Origin: an uncultured Pelagibacteraceae bacterium
Lineage (GTDB): Bacteria > Pseudomonadota > Alphaproteobacteria > Pelagibacterales > Pelagibacteraceae
Reading direction: 5' to 3'
Assembly (NCBI GenBank): GCA_902586485.1
Contig: CACIHO010000006.1
Coordinates: forward strand, 1-64,000
Length of the DNA stretch: 64,000 bases
Part shown: positions 52,881-63,477 of the stretch, one piece after another
Layout: each line of letters opens with the position of its first letter
Position numbering within the stretch: the first letter of the stretch is position 1
Made by a program: the position numbers and the translations under genes
The notes under the pieces: generated by a model
The model's database searches: none
Seen by the model: the letters and a program-made list of their open reading frames with translations, nothing else
What the model was told of the DNA's origin: nothing

Positions 52881-53483
52881 TTAATATAAGTTTTGAGCTA
52901 TTACCATTGTTAGCAACATTGGTAATGATAATAGGGTATTTGTTCTTGAGAATAGCATTGCAGTTTTAGCTGACTTTGCCTTAGTTTCTGGATCAGTTTC
53001 AACCATTCCTAAAGCTCTTTTTTGATTTGGCCAAATAACAAACCATACGTTAAATGCCATTATAATTCCAAGCCACATTCCAATTCCAATTGCAGTGTGC
53101 TTAGGTACTCCCGAACCTATACTTAAAGTCATTGCATCATGAAGATATCCATTAAGATAAGCAAGAATTAAACCTGAAAGAACAGTTATCGCTGCAGCCC
53201 ATCTAAAATAAAATAATGCAGCAGGAGCAATTACTTTGCCAATCGCTGGTTTTTGTTCATCTGGAATTTTTCCCATGTTTGGAATTTGAACAAAATTGAA
53301 ATACCACAATAATCCAATCCACATAATTGCAACAATCACATGTATATATCTAAACAACCAACTCCAGAATAATGTATCAATAGCTATTCCATCGTTTAAA
53401 TAAAATAATCCTAAAAATAATATTATTGCTAAAGCAATTGATGTGTGAATTGTTTTTGATAATGATGACAGTAAATTACTCAT
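52881..53483 (-). CDS. PuuD-type (urate hydroxylase N-domain) membrane protein
   Basis: 200 aa with about five membrane helices. WLFRYIHVIVAIMWIGLLWYFNFVQIP and NVWFVIWPNQKRALG match the membrane domain of PuuD-family urate hydroxylases, including conserved histidines that may hold haem. The soluble cytochrome c domain of true PuuD is missing, and no purine-degradation gene is near, so urate oxidation is not shown. It may be a stand-alone haem membrane protein of the same family. Confidence 0.7.
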   Translation of the reverse strand: MSNLLSSLSKTIHTSIALAIILFLGLFYLNDGIAIDTLFWSWLFRYIHVIVAIMWIGLLWYFNFVQIPNMGKIPDEQKPAIGKVIAPAALFYFRWAAAITVLSGLILAYLNGYLHDAMTLSIGSGVPKHTAIGIGMWLGIIMAFNVWFVIWPNQKRALGMVETDPETKAKSAKTAMLFSRTNTLLSLPMLLTMVIAQNLY

Positions 53484-53533
53484 GATTCGATATAACTATA
53501 CACTAATTTTTTGATATTTTTAAGTTGTTAAAT

Positions 53534-56386
53534 CTAAGCTAGTAGAGGTTTTAAAAATTGACCGGTATAACTATCCTTAACTTTACATACTTCTTCAGGT
53601 TTTCCCTCGGCGACAATATTACCACCTTTTACACCACCCTCAGGGCCCATATCCACAATGTAATCTGCTGTTTTAATTACATCTAAATTATGTTCAATGA
53701 CAACTACTGTGTTCCCAAGTTTTACAAATGTATGAAGTATTTCCAAAAGTTTTTTTATATCATGTTGATGCAAACCTGTGGTTGGTTCATCTAAAATATA
53801 CATAGTTCTTCCTGTTGATCTTTTTGAAAGTTCTTTTGCAAGTTTAATACGTTGTGCTTCACCTCCTGATAACGTAGTTGCTTGCTGACCTATTTTTATA
53901 TAACCCAATCCAACTTTTTTAAGAGTTAATAGTTTTGTTTTTATATTAGATATATTTTCAAAATATTCACACCCTTCATCAACCGACATATCCAAAACAT
54001 CAGCAATACTTTTACCTTTAAATTTAATTTCTAAAGTTTCTCTATTGTACCTGGTACCCTTACATTCATCACACTGAATATAAACATCAGGTAAAAAATG
54101 CATTTCATATGTAATTACACCATCACCCTCACAAGCTTCACACCTACCTCCTTTAACATTGAAAGAAAATCTTCCAGGTTTATATCCTCTTGTTTTGGAC
54201 TCTGGTAGGCTTGTAAACCAATCTCTAATAGGACCAAAGGCTCCCGTATATGTTGCTGGATTTGATCTTGGAGTTCTACCAATAGGTGACTGGTCAATAT
54301 CAATTATTTTATCAATTAATTCAACGCCCTTATAACCTTTAAATGATTTAGGTGCTTTTCTTGCTTTATTATTTAAAGTTAAATTTAAAGCATGAAATAA
54401 CGTTTGTAATATTAGGGTAGATTTTCCACTTCCAGAAACACCAGTAACACAAGTAAATGTTCCAGTTGGAATTTTAAGGTTCACATTATTTAAATTATTT
54501 CCACTTGCGCCATTGATTTCTACAAATCTTCCATTTTTAGCTAGACGTCGTGATTTTGGAATTTCAATTGTTTTTTTATTAGCAAGATACTGTCCTGTAA
54601 TACTTTTTTTATCTTTTTTAATTTCTTCATATGATCCTTGAGCTGTTATCTCACCACCATTACTTCCAGCTTCAGGACCAAGATCAATAATATGATCTGC
54701 ATTTTCCATTGTCTCGGTGTCATGCTCAACAACAATGACTGTATTCCCAAGATCTCGTAATCTTTTTAATGCATTAATAAGCTTCACGTTATCTTTTTGG
54801 TGTAATCCAATTGATGGTTCATCCAAAACATACAACACACCTGTTAAACCAGATCCAATTTGTGAAGCTAATCTTATTCTTTGAGCCTCTCCTCCTGATA
54901 AAGTTCCAGATTCTCTAGATAATGTTAAATAATCTAAACCAACGTTTAAAAGAAAATTTAATCTTTCATTTATTTCTTTTAAAACATGTTCAGCAATTTT
55001 GAATTGTCTTTTATCAAGATTATTTTCTAAATTTTTAAACCATTCTGCTGCATCTAAAATAGATTTTTTTGTTACTTCACTTATATTAAGATCATTGATT
55101 TTAACACATAAAGCCTCTTCTTTTAATCTGTCACCATTACATGCTTCACATGCTGTATCAGATTGATATTCAGCAATCGCTTCTCTTTTCCATTCACTAT
55201 CAGATTCTAAAAATCTCCTTTCAAGATTATTAATTACACCTTCAAAAGTTTTTTTATAAGAATATTTCTCGTAACCATCATCATAATTAAATTTGATTTC
55301 ATCTTCATCAGAACCATAAAGAATAATATCTTTGATTTTTTTGGGTAATTTTTTCCATTTTTCATCTAAAGAAAAACAATAATGTTTTGCTAATGATGCT
55401 AAAGTTTGAGCATAGTATAATGTGGTAGATTTTGACCAAGGTTCAATTGCTCCGTCAGCTAAACTTTTTCTTTCATCAGGAACAACTAAATTTGGATCAA
55501 CATTTAATTTTATTCCAATTCCCTCACACTCTTCGCAAGCTCCGTAGGGACTGTTAAATGAAAAAAGTCTTGGCTCAATTTCCTCAATTGTAAAACCACT
55601 CTCGGGGCAAGCAAATTTTGTAGAGTAAATTAACTTTTCAAGTTTTCTAAATTTTTGAGGAAGTGTTTCATCCTCATATTCGACAAATACTAAACCGTTA
55701 GCCAAATTTACAGCTGTTTCAATACTTTCGGCTAATCTGTTTCCAAGTTTAGAATTTAAAACTATTCTATCGACTAAGATCGAAATATCATGTTTAAGTT
55801 TTTTATCTAGATTAGGTGACTTTTCTATATCATATAAAACATTATCAATTTTAATTTTTCTAAATCCTCTTCTCTTGTAGCTTAAAATATCTTTTTTATA
55901 TTCACCTTTACGACCTCTCACCACTGGTGCATAGATATATATTGTTGATTTTTTAGGTAATTTTTTAACTAAATCTACTATTTGTGTAATTGTTTGAGAG
56001 GTTATTGGTTTACCTGTAAATGGCGAGTAGGGGATTCCTGCTCTTGCATATAGCACCCTCATGTAATCATAAATCTCTGTTACAGTTGCAACAGTAGATC
56101 TTGGGTTTTTTGAAGTATTTTTTTGTTCTATTGCAATAGCTGGACTTAATCCCTCGATTAAATCAACATTTGGTTTTTTCATTTTATCTAAAAATTGACG
56201 TGCATAAGCAGATAAACTCTCTACATACCTTCTTTGACCTTCTGCGTAGATAGTATCAAAAGCTAAAGATGATTTTCCTGATCCTGATAGACCCGTTATG
56301 ACCACAAATTTGTCTTTTGGAATCTCTACTGTCACATTCTTCAAATTATGTTCTTTAGCGCCCTTAATAACTATCTTTTTCATCAT
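53534..56386 (-). CDS. uvrA: excinuclease ABC subunit A
   Basis: DNA-damage recognition ATPase of nucleotide excision repair, 950 aa. Two ABC halves: Walker [15 protein letters not shown] and [14 protein letters not shown], signatures [12 protein letters not shown] and [12 protein letters not shown], Walker [11 protein letters not shown] and [10 protein letters not shown]. Zinc-site cysteines are seen in [24 protein letters not shown] and CDECKGTR; the first site has CPESG with one Cys replaced, a variant I believe is common in alphaproteobacteria. A second ATG follows the first (MMKK). It diverges from ssb. Confidence 0.96.
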   Translation of the reverse strand: MMKKIVIKGAKEHNLKNVTVEIPKDKFVVITGLSGSGKSSLAFDTIYAEGQRRYVESLSAYARQFLDKMKKPNVDLIEGLSPAIAIEQKNTSKNPRSTVATVTEIYDYMRVLYARAGIPYSPFTGKPITSQTITQIVDLVKKLPKKSTIYIYAPVVRGRKGEYKKDILSYKRRGFRKIKIDNVLYDIEKSPNLDKKLKHDISILVDRIVLNSKLGNRLAESIETAVNLANGLVFVEYEDETLPQKFRKLEKLIYSTKFACPESGFTIEEIEPRLFSFNSPYGACEECEGIGIKLNVDPNLVVPDERKSLADGAIEPWSKSTTLYYAQTLASLAKHYCFSLDEKWKKLPKKIKDIILYGSDEDEIKFNYDDGYEKYSYKKTFEGVINNLERRFLESDSEWKREAIAEYQSDTACEACNGDRLKEEALCVKINDLNISEVTKKSILDAAEWFKNLENNLDKRQFKIAEHVLKEINERLNFLLNVGLDYLTLSRESGTLSGGEAQRIRLASQIGSGLTGVLYVLDEPSIGLHQKDNVKLINALKRLRDLGNTVIVVEHDTETMENADHIIDLGPEAGSNGGEITAQGSYEEIKKDKKSITGQYLANKKTIEIPKSRRLAKNGRFVEINGASGNNLNNVNLKIPTGTFTCVTGVSGSGKSTLILQTLFHALNLTLNNKARKAPKSFKGYKGVELIDKIIDIDQSPIGRTPRSNPATYTGAFGPIRDWFTSLPESKTRGYKPGRFSFNVKGGRCEACEGDGVITYEMHFLPDVYIQCDECKGTRYNRETLEIKFKGKSIADVLDMSVDEGCEYFENISNIKTKLLTLKKVGLGYIKIGQQATTLSGGEAQRIKLAKELSKRSTGRTMYILDEPTTGLHQHDIKKLLEILHTFVKLGNTVVVIEHNLDVIKTADYIVDMGPEGGVKGGNIVAEGKPEEVCKVKDSYTGQFLKPLLA

Positions 56387-56425
56387 AATTTTAGTTGCTT
56401 TGAGTTAATAAAATTAATATTCAGA

Positions 56426-56444
56426 AGAATTGTGGTATAATTCT
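56426..56444. promoter_or_regulatory. extended -10 promoter with inverted repeat between uvrA and ssb
   Basis: TGGTATAAT (56433-56441) is an extended -10 box pointing to ssb, 33 bases before its ATG. It lies inside the inverted repeat AGAATT-N7-AATTCT (56426-56444). In E. coli the divergent uvrA/ssb gap carries a LexA site, so a LexA-like operator here is plausible, but the sequence is not the usual alphaproteobacterial GTTC-N7-GTTC. Confidence 0.45.
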
Positions 56445-56474
56445 AATTAACTAATTTAACAAATATTAAATATT

Positions 56475-56924
56475 ATGGCTGGAAGTTTAAATAAAGTATT
56501 ATTAATTGGTCGTTTGGGCGCAGATCCAGAAATTAAGCAAATGGTAAATGGCAAAAGTGTAGCCAGATTAAGCCTTGCAACAAGTCAATCCTGGAAAGAT
56601 AAAAACACTGGTGAAAGAAAAGAAAAAACAGAGTGGCACCGTGTAGTTGTATTTAACGAAGGTTTAGTTAATGTTGTTCAACAATACTTAAAAAAAGGTG
56701 CTCAAGTCTATGTAGAAGGTCAACTTACAACAAGAAAATGGAAAGATGAACAATCGGGACAAGATAAATATTCAACTGAAATAGTTATACAAGGATATAA
56801 TTCTTCGCTCACAATGTTGGGTGGAGGTAATTCTAGTGGCGGAATTCAAAATGACACAACTCAACAAAATAACATTGAGGATTCTTCACAGGTGTCAGAT
56901 ATGGATGATGAAATTCCATTTTAA
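56475..56924 (+). CDS. ssb: single-stranded DNA-binding protein
   Basis: 149 aa. OB-fold domain (residues 1-110) starting [20 protein letters not shown], with [12 protein letters not shown] and [18 protein letters not shown] short Gly/Ser/Asn/Gln linker leads to the acidic tip MDDEIPF, the docking site for repair and replication partners. Diverges from uvrA and is followed after five bases by gyrA. Confidence 0.96.
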   Translation: MAGSLNKVLLIGRLGADPEIKQMVNGKSVARLSLATSQSWKDKNTGERKEKTEWHRVVVFNEGLVNVVQQYLKKGAQVYVEGQLTTRKWKDEQSGQDKYSTEIVIQGYNSSLTMLGGGNSSGGIQNDTTQQNNIEDSSQVSDMDDEIPF

Positions 56925-56929
56925 TTTCT

Positions 56930-59509
56930 ATGAATAATACTGAAGAGTTTAAAGATAAAAATATAAAATTAATCTCAATGCATGATGAGATGAGCTCATC
57001 ATATCTTTCTTATGCAATGAGTGTAATTGTAAGTCGTGCTCTTCCTGATGTAAGAGATGGTTTAAAACCTGTTCATAGAAGAATTTTATATGCAATGTAC
57101 AAAGGTGGATATGATTGGTCTAAACAATTTAGAAAATCTGCAAGAATAGTTGGAGATGTTATTGGTAAATATCACCCTCATGGTGATCAGTCGGTTTATG
57201 ATGCTTTAGTTAGAATGGTACAAGATTTCTCTATGAGTCTACCTTTGATACAAGGGCAAGGAAATTTTGGTTCCATAGATGGTGATCCTGCTGCTGCAAT
57301 GAGATATACCGAAACTCGTTTATCTAAAGTTTCTCAATATTTAATTGATGATATTGAAAAAAATACTATTTCTTTCAAAAGTAACTACGATGAAACAGAG
57401 AAAGAACCTAGTGTTCTACCAGCACAGTTTCCAAATTTATTAGTAAATGGAGCTGGGGGTATCGCTGTTGGTATGGCAACAAGCATACCTCCACATAACT
57501 TAGGTGAGATTATAGATGGTACACTGGCTTTAATAGACAATAAAGATATTAAAATTAAAGAATTGATGAAACATATACCTGGTCCAGATTTTCCAACTGG
57601 TGGTGTGATTATAGGTAAAGATATAATTAAACAAGGATATAACAATGGAAGAGGATCCTTTAAAATTAGAGGTGAAATCTCAATTGAACAACAAAAAAAT
57701 GGACGTGAAAGACTTGTAATAACCTCTATACCTTATCAAGTTAACAAGTCAGTTTTAAACGAAAGGATTGCTCAATTAGTAAGAGAAAAAAAAATTGAAG
57801 GAATCAGAGATATTAGAGACGAGTCGAACAGAGAAGGTATTAGGGTAGCAATAGATTTAAGAAACGGCGTAGAACCAGAAACTATAAAAAGACAGTTATA
57901 TAAAAATACTCAGATTGAGAGTTCATTTGGTTTTAATACTTTAGCGATTGTTGAAGGAAAACCCCAAACTTGCACACTAAAAGATTTTTTATCTAATTTT
58001 TTAACTTTTAGAGAAGATGTGGTTATTAAGAAAACTAAATTTGATCTTCAAAAGGCAGAGGAACGTGCTCATATACTAATAGGATTATCTGTTTCAGTTG
58101 AAAATTTGGATAAAATAATAAAAATTATTCGATCATCTAAAACACCAGAGGATGCTAAAGTATCAATTTTAAAAACCAAATGGAAAATAAATAAATCACA
58201 AAAATTAATTTCTTTAGTAGAGGGGAAAAAGGGTAAAAATCTTTACTCTTTATCTGAACCACAAGTTTTAGCTATTTTGGAATTAAGACTTCAAAAATTA
58301 ACGGCATTAGGAATAAATGAAATCGAAGTTGAAATTAAAAAACTAGCTGAACTAATCACTATATATAAAAAGATTATTTCATCAAAAAAAGAACTTTTAA
58401 AAGTAATCAGTGAAGAGTTAAAAAATATTAAAGAGAAATTTGCTATTCCAAGAAGAACTAAAATTATAGATGCTGTTTTAAATTACGATATTGAAGAAAC
58501 TATCCAAAAACAATCTGTAATAATTACAGTTACATTACAAGGGTACATAAAAAGAGGTTCTTTAGATGGAGTAAAAAAACAAAAAAGAGGTGGTAAGGGA
58601 AAATCAGGCATAACAACTAGAGATCAAGACTCTGTTGTTCAAACATTATCTGTAAATACTCATACTTCAGTACTCTTCTTCTCTACTGAAGGTTTAGTTT
58701 ACAAGATCAAAGCATGGAAAATCCCTGAGGGTTCATCATCATCTAAAGGTAAGTCTTTATTTAATATTTTACCTTTAAAGAGTCACCAAGCAATAAGCTC
58801 AATTATGCCAATGCCAGAAGATGAAACTGATTCAAAAAATTATCAAATTATATTTGCTACTGCTCAAGGCAAAGTAAGAAAAAATAGTTTGGAAGACTTT
58901 TCATCAATTAATGCATCTGGAAAAATTGCGATGAAATTAGATAACAATGATAAAATCGTAGGTGTTAAAATTTGTAAAGATGATCAGGATGTAATTTTAA
59001 GCACAAAATTTGGAAAATGTATTAGATTTGAATCTAAAAAGTTACGAGTTTTTAAAGGCAGATCTTCTAAAGGTATTAAGGGAATAGAGTTAGCGCCAAA
59101 TGATCAAATAGTATCTTTGTCAGTTATTGACAACGATAAAATTAATAAAAACGGAAAAAAATCAAAAGACGAAAAATCTGAATTAAGAGCAAAAGAGAAA
59201 TTTGTTTTATCAATAAGTGAAAATGGTTATGGAAAAAAGACTTCTCATACTGATTACAGAGTTACTAATAGAGGTGGTAAAGGAATTATAGGAATAGTAA
59301 ATTCACCAAGAAATGGAAATATTACTTCATCATTTCCAGTTTTTGAAGGTGATGAAATTTTAATTTCTACTAATAAAGGAAGGGTTATTAGAGTGGCTGT
59401 TAAAGAAATTAGAACTGCTGGAAGAAATACTCAAGGGGTTAGAATAATTAAGTTATCAGGAGAAGAAAAAGTTGTTTCAGCTATTAAAATTGATGATAAT
59501 TTAATTTGA
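56930..59509 (+). CDS. gyrA: DNA gyrase subunit A
   Basis: 859 aa. Breakage-reunion domain with catalytic Tyr126 in [12 protein letters not shown], and the GyrA box [10 protein letters not shown] in the C-terminal DNA-wrapping domain, which identifies gyrase rather than topoisomerase IV. The quinolone-contact loop reads [15 protein letters not shown]: the place of E. coli Ser83 is Gln87, while Asp91 corresponds to Asp87. The stop overlaps the coaD start. Confidence 0.95.
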   Translation: MNNTEEFKDKNIKLISMHDEMSSSYLSYAMSVIVSRALPDVRDGLKPVHRRILYAMYKGGYDWSKQFRKSARIVGDVIGKYHPHGDQSVYDALVRMVQDFSMSLPLIQGQGNFGSIDGDPAAAMRYTETRLSKVSQYLIDDIEKNTISFKSNYDETEKEPSVLPAQFPNLLVNGAGGIAVGMATSIPPHNLGEIIDGTLALIDNKDIKIKELMKHIPGPDFPTGGVIIGKDIIKQGYNNGRGSFKIRGEISIEQQKNGRERLVITSIPYQVNKSVLNERIAQLVREKKIEGIRDIRDESNREGIRVAIDLRNGVEPETIKRQLYKNTQIESSFGFNTLAIVEGKPQTCTLKDFLSNFLTFREDVVIKKTKFDLQKAEERAHILIGLSVSVENLDKIIKIIRSSKTPEDAKVSILKTKWKINKSQKLISLVEGKKGKNLYSLSEPQVLAILELRLQKLTALGINEIEVEIKKLAELITIYKKIISSKKELLKVISEELKNIKEKFAIPRRTKIIDAVLNYDIEETIQKQSVIITVTLQGYIKRGSLDGVKKQKRGGKGKSGITTRDQDSVVQTLSVNTHTSVLFFSTEGLVYKIKAWKIPEGSSSSKGKSLFNILPLKSHQAISSIMPMPEDETDSKNYQIIFATAQGKVRKNSLEDFSSINASGKIAMKLDNNDKIVGVKICKDDQDVILSTKFGKCIRFESKKLRVFKGRSSKGIKGIELAPNDQIVSLSVIDNDKINKNGKKSKDEKSELRAKEKFVLSISENGYGKKTSHTDYRVTNRGGKGIIGIVNSPRNGNITSSFPVFEGDEILISTNKGRVIRVAVKEIRTAGRNTQGVRIIKLSGEEKVVSAIKIDDNLI

Positions 59510-60003
59510 TGATTAAAATTGCAATTTATCCCGGAACATTTGATCCAATTACTTTCGGACATATAGATGTCATAAAAAAATCATTAAAATTATTTGATAA
59601 AGTAGTCGTAGGTGTCTCAGATGAAAGCAATAAAAATTATTTATTTAGTTCTGAAGAAAGAATAGAAATAGTAAATAAAGCTTTATTTAAAGATCTAAAG
59701 TTAAATAGGAAAAAAATAAAAGTAGTGTCATTTGGCTCTTTAACCACTGATTTATGTAAAAAATATAAATCAAACATTATTTTAAGAGGATTGAGAGCTG
59801 TATCTGATTTTGAATATGAATTTCAATTAGCTGGTATGAATAGAAAATTGAACCAAAATATTGAAACAATTTTTTTAATGTCTGATGTAGAAAATCAAAT
59901 TATTTCATCTAGATTCGTAAAAGAGATTGTTAAATTAAAAGGTGATATTAAAAAATTTACTACTAAAAGTACAATCAAGTCTTTAAAAGATAAATATGAA
60001 TAA
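59509..60003 (+). CDS. coaD: phosphopantetheine adenylyltransferase
   Basis: Penultimate step of coenzyme A synthesis. Nucleotidyltransferase motif AIYPGTFDPITFGHIDVIKK, then RGLRAVSDFEYEFQLAGMNR and SSRFVKEIVKLKGD. 164 aa. ATG 59509 overlaps the gyrA stop (TGATG); a TTG one codon earlier is in frame but unlikely. Its end overlaps the next gene by eight bases. Confidence 0.95.
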   Translation: MIKIAIYPGTFDPITFGHIDVIKKSLKLFDKVVVGVSDESNKNYLFSSEERIEIVNKALFKDLKLNRKKIKVVSFGSLTTDLCKKYKSNIILRGLRAVSDFEYEFQLAGMNRKLNQNIETIFLMSDVENQIISSRFVKEIVKLKGDIKKFTTKSTIKSLKDKYE

Positions 60004-60556
60004 AATTTTTATTAAAATACTTATTTTGTTTTTTTTTATTACCAATCAATCAATAGCAGAGGAGAATATAATGATATTAAAATTAAAAGATGGTGACGTT
60101 AAAATTGAATTATTTGAAGATGTTGCGCCAAATCATGTAAAAAGAATTAAGGAATTAGCAAATAGTGGTAAATACGATAACGTTGTTTTTCACAGAGTAA
60201 TAGATGGCTTTATGGCTCAAACAGGAGATGTAAAATTTGGAAATTCAGAGTCTAAAGATTTTGATCTCAGAAGAGCTGGAATGGGTGGATCAGATTTTCC
60301 TGACTTAGAGCAAGAATTCAATAGTCTACCACATGATAGAGGAACTTTATCAATGGCGAGAGCTCAAGACCCAAATAGTGCAAATAGTCAATTTTTTATA
60401 TGTTTTCAGCCAGCTCCTTTTTTAGATCGTCAATATACAGTTTTTGGAAAAGTGATCGAAGGAATGGAATTTGTTGATAAAATAAAAAGAGGCGATCAAA
60501 ATAATAACGGCGCTGTAACTGATCCAGATAAGATTATTAGTTTTAAATCTCAATAA
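59996..60556 (+). CDS. periplasmic cyclophilin-type peptidyl-prolyl isomerase
   Basis: 186 aa. The N-terminal signal peptide (FIKILILFFFITNQSIAEE, cleaved after IAE or nearby) marks it as exported. The cyclophilin domain shows VVFHRVIDGFMAQTGD, RGTLSMARAQDPNSANSQFF and FDRQYTVFGKV-like LDRQYTVFGKVIEGM. It speeds proline isomerisation during folding in the periplasm. An inner ATG after the signal (MILKLKDG) could yield a cytoplasmic form. Confidence 0.9.
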   Translation: MNKIFIKILILFFFITNQSIAEENIMILKLKDGDVKIELFEDVAPNHVKRIKELANSGKYDNVVFHRVIDGFMAQTGDVKFGNSESKDFDLRRAGMGGSDFPDLEQEFNSLPHDRGTLSMARAQDPNSANSQFFICFQPAPFLDRQYTVFGKVIEGMEFVDKIKRGDQNNNGAVTDPDKIISFKSQ

Positions 60557-60564
60557 TTTTATTA

Positions 60565-61677
60565 ATGGCATTAAAAAAATTTGCCTTTAACGTTTTAAAA
60601 AAAGATAAATTTGCTAGGTGTGGTTTAATCAAAACACATCGTGGAAATATACAAACCCCAGCTTTTATGCCTGTAGGAACTCAGGCAACTGTTAAAGCTT
60701 GCACAATAGACGATATTAAAAAAACAGGTTCTGAAATAATACTTTCAAATACTTATCATTTAATGATACGCCCTGGTGTTGAAAGGATTGAAACTGCTGG
60801 TGGCCTTCACAATTTTATGAATTGTGATTTACCTATTTTAACTGACTCTGGTGGTTTTCAAGTCATGTCTCTTTCAAAATTGAATAAGATTGATAGAGAG
60901 AAGGGTGCCATATTCAATTCTCATGTTGACGGTAAAAAATTTTATTTAAGTCCTGAGGAGAGCATCAGAGTACAGTTGGGTTTAAATTCAGACATAGTAA
61001 TGATTATGGATGAGTGCCCAAAAAAAACTGATGATTATAATGTTATTCAAAAGTCTATGGATCTTTCACTTTATTGGGCTGAAAGATCTAAAAAAGCTTT
61101 TGGAAAGAATCCTCATAAAGCTTTATTTGGAATTGTTCAAGGAGGTCTATTTAAAGATTTAAGACTAAAATCACTTGAAGAATTAGTTAAAATTGGTTTT
61201 GATGGTTATGCTATTGGAGGATTAGCAGTAGGTGAGACACAAAATGAAATGTTTAATGTTTTAGATGATATCAAAGAATACTTACCTATAGAAAAACCTC
61301 ACTATTTAATGGGTGTTGGAACGCCATCAGATATTTTAGGTGCTGTCAAAAGGGGGATAGATATGTTTGATTGTGTATTACCTACCAGATCTGGAAGAAC
61401 GGGTTTAGCATTTACATGGAACGGAAGGGTAAATATTAAAAATAATAAGTATCAAAATGATAATTCTCCACTTGATCCAAGCTGTGAAAATCTTAACTTA
61501 AATAAATATTCAAAAAATTATCTAAATCATTTATTCAATACTAATGAAATATTAGCTTCAATGCTATTGACGCTTCATAATATCAATTTTTATCAAGAAT
61601 TAATGTCACAAATTAGAAAAAATATTAATTCCGGCACATTTGATGATTTTCATAATAAATACATAGATAAGTTGTAG
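60565..61677 (+). CDS. tgt: queuine tRNA-ribosyltransferase
   Basis: Swaps guanine for the queuosine precursor at the wobble base of GUN-anticodon tRNAs. Motifs: GTQATVKACTIDDI, LTDSGGFQVMSL (catalytic Asp), FGIVQGG, YAIGGLAVGE, HYLMGVGTPSDIL and FDCVLPTRSGRTGLAFT (second catalytic Asp). 370 aa. The C-terminal zinc site is reduced: after the ring-closing FDCVLPTR part no clear CxCxxC is visible (one Cys at SCENLNL), so the zinc site may be degenerate. No queA is in the window. Confidence 0.93.
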   Translation: MALKKFAFNVLKKDKFARCGLIKTHRGNIQTPAFMPVGTQATVKACTIDDIKKTGSEIILSNTYHLMIRPGVERIETAGGLHNFMNCDLPILTDSGGFQVMSLSKLNKIDREKGAIFNSHVDGKKFYLSPEESIRVQLGLNSDIVMIMDECPKKTDDYNVIQKSMDLSLYWAERSKKAFGKNPHKALFGIVQGGLFKDLRLKSLEELVKIGFDGYAIGGLAVGETQNEMFNVLDDIKEYLPIEKPHYLMGVGTPSDILGAVKRGIDMFDCVLPTRSGRTGLAFTWNGRVNIKNNKYQNDNSPLDPSCENLNLNKYSKNYLNHLFNTNEILASMLLTLHNINFYQELMSQIRKNINSGTFDDFHNKYIDKL

Positions 61678-61831
61678 TTAGGACAACTGTGCCATTTTGT
61701 ATGAATAACCATGTCAAATTCCTTAATTTAATAACCCTAATTGATCAAATCTTTTAAATTCAACGAATTGAAAAAAAAAAATTTATCTATATACACACAA
61801 TATTCATTTAAAAAAAATGAATCAATTTTGT
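61678..61831. other. gap upstream of tRNA-Lys
   Basis: AT-rich spacer with no ORF. TTGAAA at 61768-61773 and TATATA at 61788-61793 could be a promoter for the tRNA, but the 14-base spacing is short. No terminator hairpin for tgt was found. Confidence 0.35.
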
Positions 61832-61907
<76 letters not shown>

Positions 61908-61916
61908 TTAATTGAT

Positions 61917-62744
61917 TTAACTAATTTCAATTGGTGGGTAGTCTAGAATAATTTCATTCATTTTTTCATTAATTTCTCTAATTCTGTTTTCAGATGATGG
62001 ATGAGTGCTCATAAATTCAGGTGGTTCTTTACCTTTATTTAACTCTTTCATTCTTTCCCAGATTTTGACTGTTTCACGAATGTCATATCCAGAAAGTGAT
62101 GAAAAAATCATTCCCAAATAATCAGCTTCACTCTCTTGTTTTCTGTTAAAAGGATTTAATATACCTATCTGTGTTATTAAACCTACTGTATTCATGCCTG
62201 TAGCTCTATTTACTTGAGATAGTTTTCCTCCACTAAAAATATCTATTAATTGTGCGCTTGTATTTACAAGAGTTGCTCTACTTGCTCTTTCCACTGAATG
62301 TTTTGCAACGGCATGAGCTATTTCATGTCCCATAACAGCAGCTAAACCATCTGTATTTTTAGTTGCCTCCAATATACCGGTATAAACTGCTATTTTACCT
62401 CCAGGCATGCACCATGCATTCCTTACTTTTTTCCTATCAATCAATATATATTCCCAATCAAAATTTATAGTAGGGTCTTCCAACCCAGCTCTATAAAAAT
62501 ACTCTGAAATTGAATCTTCCATTTTTTTTCCAATTTCTTTAATTTCATTAAGAGTTTTTGTGTCATCACTCATTTTTTCTTTTTCTTTTATTTTTTCATA
62601 AATTGCTGCTGCTTGAGCATTTAGTTTTGCCTCAGAGACAATTTTTAATTGTTTTCTGTCAGTTATAGGTGCAGTAGTGCAGGATGGTAATAATAAACTC
62701 CCACATCCACACCCCATATAAGATAAGAATTTTCTTCTATTCAT
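61917..62744 (-). CDS. M48-family zinc metalloprotease, probable lipoprotein
   Basis: 275 aa. Zinc motif GHEIAHAVAKHSVERAS (HExxH) with the third ligand Glu in KQESEADYLGMIF, and the C-terminal STHPSSENRI typical of LoiP/BepA-like M48 proteases. The N terminus starts NRRKFLSYMGCGCGSLLLPSCTT: a twin-Arg-like or lipoprotein leader with Cys in a plausible lipobox, so it probably acts on envelope proteins from the periplasmic side. Confidence 0.9.
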   Translation of the reverse strand: MNRRKFLSYMGCGCGSLLLPSCTTAPITDRKQLKIVSEAKLNAQAAAIYEKIKEKEKMSDDTKTLNEIKEIGKKMEDSISEYFYRAGLEDPTINFDWEYILIDRKKVRNAWCMPGGKIAVYTGILEATKNTDGLAAVMGHEIAHAVAKHSVERASRATLVNTSAQLIDIFSGGKLSQVNRATGMNTVGLITQIGILNPFNRKQESEADYLGMIFSSLSGYDIRETVKIWERMKELNKGKEPPEFMSTHPSSENRIREINEKMNEIILDYPPIEIS

Positions 62745-62774
62745 AACTATAAAATTTGATAATAGTAGTTTATC

Positions 62775-62852
62775 ATGAATCTTAACAATAAAATATTAAT
62801 AGTATTATTTATTATTTCAATATTGTTTGTTATTTACGCTAGTTACAGTTAA
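62775..62852 (+). CDS. possible 25-aa membrane peptide
   Basis: ATG 62775 opens a frame encoding MNLNNKILIVLFIISILFVI plus five residues, essentially one membrane helix, ending TAA four bases before the DUF502 gene. It fills the gap between the divergent M48 gene and the DUF502 gene. No ribosome-binding site stands out. Short hydrophobic frames are common by chance in T-rich DNA, so this is tentative. Confidence 0.3.
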   Translation: MNLNNKILIVLFIISILFVIYASYS

Positions 62853-62856
62853 TTTT

Positions 62857-63477
62857 ATGGCTAAAAAAACTAATAAAAAATCATTTTCTTTAACACTTAG
62901 AAATTATTTTATTGCAGGTGTAGTCGTTTTAATTCCAATAGGTTTTACATTATATTTAACTAAAATTTTAATAGGTATATCTTCAAATCTAATTCCGAAA
63001 AATATTAATCCAAATAGTTATTTGCCTTTTAATATTCCTGGTGTTGAAATTGTGATTTCAATCTTACTTATTACAATTGTTGGAGGTCTTTCACTTTCTT
63101 TTTTTGGAAGAAGAATTCTAAAATTAATCGATGATTTGTTTAAAAGAATTCCTTTTTTGAGAACTGTATATTCAGCAATTGTTCAAATGACTGAAACATT
63201 TTCTAAAAAAGATGATGGTAAAAAGAGTGTTGTTTTGATCGAATATCCTAGGAAAGGTGTTTGGGCAGTAGGATTTGCAACAAAAGAAAATAAAGGGGAG
63301 ATGGCACAGAAAACAGGGAAAAATTTAATTAATGTTTTTGTTCCAACTACACCAAATCCAACAAGCGGTTTTTTATTAATGTTCCCAGTCGAAGATGTTA
63401 TTTATTTAAATATGTCATTTGAAGAAGCTTCAAAATTTATTGTTTCCGCTGGTACTTCAACCAAAAAACTTAATTAA
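62857..63477 (+). CDS. DUF502-family membrane protein
   Basis: 206 aa. Two membrane helices (YFIAGVVVLIPIGFTLYLTKIL near residue 14 and VEIVISILLITIVGGLSLSF near residue 65, given in part) are followed by the DUF502 soluble part with RIPFLRTVYSAIVQMTETF and FVPTTPNPTSGFLLMFP. Function unknown. I start at ATG 62857 (MAKKTNKK); a TTG at 62827 would overlap the small frame before it. It converges on recG with an 8-base overlap. Confidence 0.85.
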   Translation: MAKKTNKKSFSLTLRNYFIAGVVVLIPIGFTLYLTKILIGISSNLIPKNINPNSYLPFNIPGVEIVISILLITIVGGLSLSFFGRRILKLIDDLFKRIPFLRTVYSAIVQMTETFSKKDDGKKSVVLIEYPRKGVWAVGFATKENKGEMAQKTGKNLINVFVPTTPNPTSGFLLMFPVEDVIYLNMSFEEASKFIVSAGTSTKKLN

